This document shows positions 59,067 through 64,000 of a stretch of DNA of 64,000 nt, piece after piece. The first letter of the stretch is position 1, and each line of letters begins with the position of its first letter. The position numbers were made by a program, and so were the translations under genes. This DNA is from Anoplopoma fimbria (taxonomy: Eukaryota > Chordata > Actinopteri > Perciformes > Anoplopomatidae): positions 31,153,676-31,217,675 of the forward strand of contig NC_072450.1 of assembly GCF_027596085.1 (NCBI RefSeq). The letters run 5' to 3'. The notes below the pieces were generated by a model. The model was not told the origin of the DNA. It worked only from the letters and a program-made list of their open reading frames with translations, and made no database searches.

Positions 59067-60715
59067 AGAGGAGTCTGACAGATTTCTGTGACAGTGTGCC
59101 TTACAGCCACTTCCTCAGTGCTTTCTACCCGATGCCTCTGGTGGAGTACACACATGAGAGTGAAGGAGGCATCGCATGCAGCCAAGACGACGAACGGCGC
59201 CATTACAGATACAAAACAACTGTCACCTGAAGCCAGAGTCAACGGATTTGACGGCTCACCTCACCTCTGTTATAGTTTGTTTGCTGTGAACTTAAACAGT
59301 GAAAATATGGTAAGCTTAAAAAGTAAAAAAAAAAAAAAAAAAAAGAAAAAACTCTCTTACACACGTCCGTGCAACTCTTGATAACAGCATGAAAATTAGA
59401 TCCCATTTTTACAAATGATTCCTTTTATTAGGCGTAGCACTTGTAGCAACTGGAGTGTTCTCTAAATATATCCCCACCTCTCCTTTCTTCTCTCAGGAGT
59501 CTGTATGAACCTCCGTCGACAAGCAATCACAACAGCAATAGCTACGAATCCAAATGAAGCAAATCAATCAAACTGCCTGCTCCTCTTCCTCCTCCCCTCC
59601 TCTCCCACCAGCAGAGAACACAGCTGCCGTTAAAGTGGAGCTAAAAATGGGAAAGTTTGCCTCCACTCGGGGTTTCGGGTTTCCATCGGAGAGCGGTGGG
59701 GTGCGAGCAGGGAAGTAGGGAGAGGTGGGCAGGTGTGTCTGGCTGTGCCAGCGAGGTTCAGTTTCCTAGTTACCTTTGCTACACCCCTCAGCTAATCATC
59801 TAACTCAGTGGTCGGTCCGCCCGGCAGGAGCCTCCAATACCTCGCCCCTCCCTCCACCCTCCCCGCGTTGGCCTCAATTAGTGGGGAATTAAAGTCCTGC
59901 TTCACGGATGCGATTCATGGGGGACACTGCTCCTTAATTACAGCAGCGCTCCATGTACTGCTGGGGACTGATTGCGAGGCAAGTCATCCCCAAACCCGAC
60001 ATCACCTCAGCCCTGTTTGTGGGTGTCAGGGATGGAGCGATGTTGAAATCAGCAGGCAGATGCAGATTAGTTATTCAGCTGGTACAATAGCGCAGAGCTA
60101 CAAGTGTTGCTGTCATTTTTTTTTCCTTCCATTTTCTCATCCTGCTGCCTACAACAAGTCAAGGGAGAGAAGAGTCTTTTCTTTGTTCTAATGCAGACAC
60201 AGTCGACAGCACAGCTGTGAGGGAAGTTTTGTTTGGAGGCCTCGCTTTTGTTACAGTTTGTCCAATGCTGGCTAAAGAAAAAGAGATAACAGACTTTTGG
60301 AGAGTAGAATCTTCTTCCCACCTACATTTGGGCTAATTGTATGTTTATCATTGTAATGGTAGAACTTCACTCTATTTCATACCAAATGATGAATACATGT
60401 CTTCTTTAAATTGAAGCTATGGACCAGTCTTTTTTTTTTCTTTTCTTATCAATGTATTAATCATACAGGCTATTGCGACACAATTCTAGAGAAGTAACCT
60501 TGGATACACCATATGCTCATATGCCCTGGAGTCAATGCAGTAAGTTTATGACAGACTTCTCCTCCTTGTGTCCCAGATTTAAAAAGAAACTGGTAGCTTT
60601 AGTCACTGTTTGTTCCTTGCCACAATATTAAGAAGAAGCATCACAGGAATTCAGGCTCTGGGTACTGGTGTGGTTGCTACTCCTGTTGCTAGGCATGTCA
60701 AATGCAGATCATAAG

Positions 60716-60800
60716 CCAGAGGTTCCCAACCTTTTCTGGCTCAGGGCCCCAATTTTTAGCGCTGAACACATTTGCAACCCCAGCTACTTGCAAACTATAT
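60716..60800 (+). repeat. possible dispersed repeat fragment
   Basis: CCAGAGGTTCCCAACCTTTT, then CTCAGGGCCCCAATTTTTAG and CATTTGCAACCCCAGC resembles the start of a common hAT-like repeat in vertebrates ('cagtggttcccaacctttttgactcggggcccc'). Only one end is visible. Confidence 0.4.
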
Positions 60801-63800
60801 TTTTTATTTGCCAGTGGATACGTTTCCACTGACTTGGTATCATGGAAGAACTTTTGCTTTACAACAATAAAACGTCCGAAAGTGCATTATGTTGATGTTC
60901 ATCTGAACTCGCCATGTCTAATGAGATGGTTGTGCTTGCATGTCATGTGGCAGCCCGCAGAGCAAAAACCAACGGGTGCAGTCGGGATTGAACATCTAAT
61001 CTTGTCTCTCACATCTAGCCTGGAAAGAGACTTTGATTTGGAAACGGACCGTGTCGCCTTTGAGTAATTGCCCCTCGCTCTGAACCAAAACTCCTTGTCA
61101 CGTTCTATCAGTTTTTAAGTCGATCAGCTGTTCGATAGCAGCAGCAGACCCATTGGAGGTTTGCCTTGCGCTGGAATGGGTCAATCAGACACTTAAACCC
61201 TTCGCTAACTTGCAGGCCTCCGAGACATCGAAGGAAGATTTGCTTCCATTACTATGTACTGAATGCCAGGTTACAATCTTTTTTTTAAGTCAAATTAAAA
61301 TAAACTTTTTCAAAATATCACCAAATTTAGGAATAAAGTAATGTTGATTCAACATGACTTAAATTGATTTAATATGAAGTAAATACTGAAACAAAATCTA
61401 TTTTAAGCAACTTCCTTATTGCATATAAGGCGGAACGATACTATTTAATACAGACAAAAAACCTATCCTAGAATAGATAGAGAAAGAAATGTCAACCTAC
61501 CCTGGCTCCTGAAAACAAAAAGCCAAGCCATAGAAGTGAGTACTTATACTTACATTTGGGATCATATCTGCAATGGAAAACACATCTGAAGTATAATGTC
61601 TTCCAGCAATAGCTTTCCTCTATTTCATTGACGCTGTTGCCTCAAATGGACACTCGATGGCATTGTATCTGAAAATAAAGCATCAGCTGAAGCTACACTT
61701 GTGTCCTCACGGGGCCTCGAGCTTCTGATGGTTTTTGAGATGCATTCTTTATTTTGGAGGGCAGAAAATTACACAGCCTGTTTCTACAACCCACGTCTCA
61801 ACGTGGCTTTTTGTATAAAGGTTGGAATAATTGCTCTTTGTCTTTGCACCTGTGTGATACCGAAAAGCCAGAAAACCCTCCTTGAATTTCCATAAAAAAA
61901 AGCCCACAAGAGCCACTTGTGGCATTGGAGCAGCGGCAGGCTGAAGTGGCTGCAATATTCTGGAATTAGCAATGATAGCTGAATACTCAGGGAGGCAAGT
62001 GGGAACACATCTCCTCATGTTATTTTTACCATTTTTATTTCGGAAGAGTCAGAGGGAGAAGAGTGAGAGGGAGGCATCCATAAAATGAATTATTTGAATA
62101 TTTTTGGTACTATCAGCGTCCAACCTTAAATTAAATCTGAATGTAGAAATTATTAGCAAGATATGAGGCTAAATAGCAGCTGAACCTGGTTTTTATGCAG
62201 GAAATGCCAACCTTCAGCATCACACATTTGTATTCGGAGGTAGTATTTTCCAGTCACGGTGCATATCCCCTTTGAATAGAATAGCCCTTGGTGAATTAAC
62301 TAAACTATTTCAAAGGAGAGGTTCAGCCGGAGCCTCACAAACAACAAAGATGGCCTATTTCTCTTTCACTGGGAAACTACATACAGACTGTATCCACTGC
62401 ATGGCTCTGACAAATGTCACCAGACCACCTTTCACATTGGATTTTGCACTTGTACCAATAGTTAGGGAGGTTTCATAAATCATCTGAGACAAGTTTTTCC
62501 CCAATCTCCTCAGAGCTTAGATTTACAGTGGTGTCAATGATGGTATGACAAACGAGGACCATTGTCACTTTTGAAGAAAAAAGGAAGGGGACATCAAAAG
62601 ATAGATGGATATACATTGGAACAGGAGGGAGGGGGGAGGAGAGAGCATTCAGGATGAAGGGGGTGTTCATACAATTCCAGGTCGATTGGAACATTTTTTT
62701 TTAGCTCTTCTGTAACCTACTGACCCCTGCTTGAACACATATTGGCATGTTTTGACTCATGTCAGAGTAAATAATGTAGGCTAGATGTGTGCATACATGT
62801 GGAGTTTGTGACAGTGTGTATAGGAACATGTCTGCACGACTGTGTGAATGATCACCACCATGACAGGTGAGAGGTGGAGAGGAGAGAGAGCAAGAAAAAC
62901 ATTCACAGCTGCTGTGCGACTGTAAGAGCAGCACTGATCGAAGGTAGGAATACATATAGTGATCGATGTGATAATGTGTGAAGTGTCTTGTCAAAGATAC
63001 TAACTGGATGAAATATGGAAACATGGAGGTGGAATGAAAGCTTTTTACTTAGATTTGATATTTATTATAAAAGACAACGTCAGGCAATTACAGGGTCTAT
63101 ATCTTAACTCTATAACTCTATAGACATATACTACAAGTAAAAGTAGTGTATATATTTTTGAGGAACTGATTGGAGTACCATTAAACAAAAACACATTCTT
63201 CAACAACAGACAGCCCAAGGACAAACTCTGGAGGTCATTGTACGGGCCAACCACTGTTTGATGGACAAGTGATGTCTGGGTAGAGCACACCACTCACACC
63301 ACAGTAAGAGAGTGCTACAGATAGTGACACAATAATACGTGGACACACATGGACAGGATAGGCTAACTTTGAGAGAGTGAGTGAATGAATGGATTTTTAT
63401 GTGAGTGAGTTACTGATTCATTACATTTCTCCAACCCAACCAGAGTGCTTAGCATTAAAGACAAAATAGATTCTTATCTCTTGATGAATTGATTTTCTGG
63501 TCGTTTGGGGGCAGTGCAATGGTCTGTAAGCACGCTGTCATATTATCATCTATTGGAGTTGATATGGGAAATCTGTGGGTAAACTGCTTATTTACCCATT
63601 CCTGGGGCATAAACTTTAATTTAATCAGTGTGATTTGTTTGTTCCCCTAAAGTCCAATATTCACTATATATATATATATATAATATAATATCTGTGTCTT
63701 TAGCTGTTAAATGCTTCCACAGTGAACAATAAATAAAAAACATGCATTCACAAACAAAACGGTATGGTTTTAGAAAAGATGCTTGTTTGGGAAGAACCAA

Positions 63801-64000
63801 GCATACGACTGGATAAATGAGAATTGGATTATACTGCACGGGTTGTGTTTTTCAGATTCTTTGTTTACCATGGAGGTATGCGAGAAAAACTACATTTTCT
63901 TCAAGAAGTCAAGGTAACGGGGAGCAATTTATACAAATGGTCATTTTATGGGCGAAGTATTCTTTTAAAGACTCAGGTGAAACATAAAATCAAGAAAAAT

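Larger units (their letters stand above)
52083..64000. other. intergenic region without recognisable genes
   Basis: About 12 kb with only short, unrelated open frames and no exon with known protein similarity on either strand. It contains a family A repeat copy (53921-54262), microsatellites at 54797, 55056, 55525, 55815, 57332 and 58983, a possible repeat start at 60716, and several non-repetitive stretches (about 57470-57800, 58280-58560, 59860-60060, 61890-62220) that may be conserved noncoding elements. A sequence at 52430-52610 may be another dispersed repeat but I cannot name it. Confidence 0.7.

Overview
The window is vertebrate, almost certainly teleost and probably percomorph, nuclear DNA. 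It has many small coding exons bounded by GT...AG introns, very abundant (CA)n/(GT)n/(GATA)n microsatellites, a Tc1-like transposon with long inverted repeats, a small Tc1-type MITE, and several dispersed repeats I recognise from fish genomes. No prokaryotic signals apply.

There is one protein-coding gene, on the plus strand from 3906 to 50215: adamts18, a secreted zinc metalloprotease of the ADAMTS family. I reconstructed 21 coding exons. Every junction is GT-AG, the phases agree at all 20 introns, and the exons sum to 3261 nt (1086 codons plus stop). In order they encode the C-terminal part of the prodomain with a furin site (RAKR), the reprolysin catalytic domain with the HExxHxxGxxHD zinc site, the disintegrin-like domain, the central thrombospondin type 1 repeat (TSR), the Cys-rich domain, the spacer, five C-terminal TSRs and a PLAC domain. 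The signal peptide and the start of the prodomain lie upstream of the window, so 1-3905 is intron. Residue numbers in the entries count from the first residue encoded in the window.

Layout: 1-3905 upstream intron rich in simple repeats; 3906-13257 nine exons for prodomain, protease, disintegrin and TSR1; 13258-20085 a 6.8 kb intron; 20086-22835 four exons for Cys-rich domain and spacer; 22836-34701 an 11.9 kb intron holding a broken Tc1-like element and a tandem array of a roughly 117-bp unit; 34702-50215 eight exons for TSR2-TSR6 and PLAC; 50216 to about 52.1 kb the probable 3' UTR; then about 12 kb with no recognisable gene.

I did not find a previously undescribed biological system. The more notable observations are a TSR2 that has lost its O-fucose acceptor, a His/Gln-rich insert in the prodomain, a (GT)n/(CA)n inverted pair just behind the exon 15 donor, the intronic tandem array with its palindromic core, the broken Tc1-like element with two near-identical 217-bp ends, and several non-repetitive stretches that may be conserved regulatory elements.
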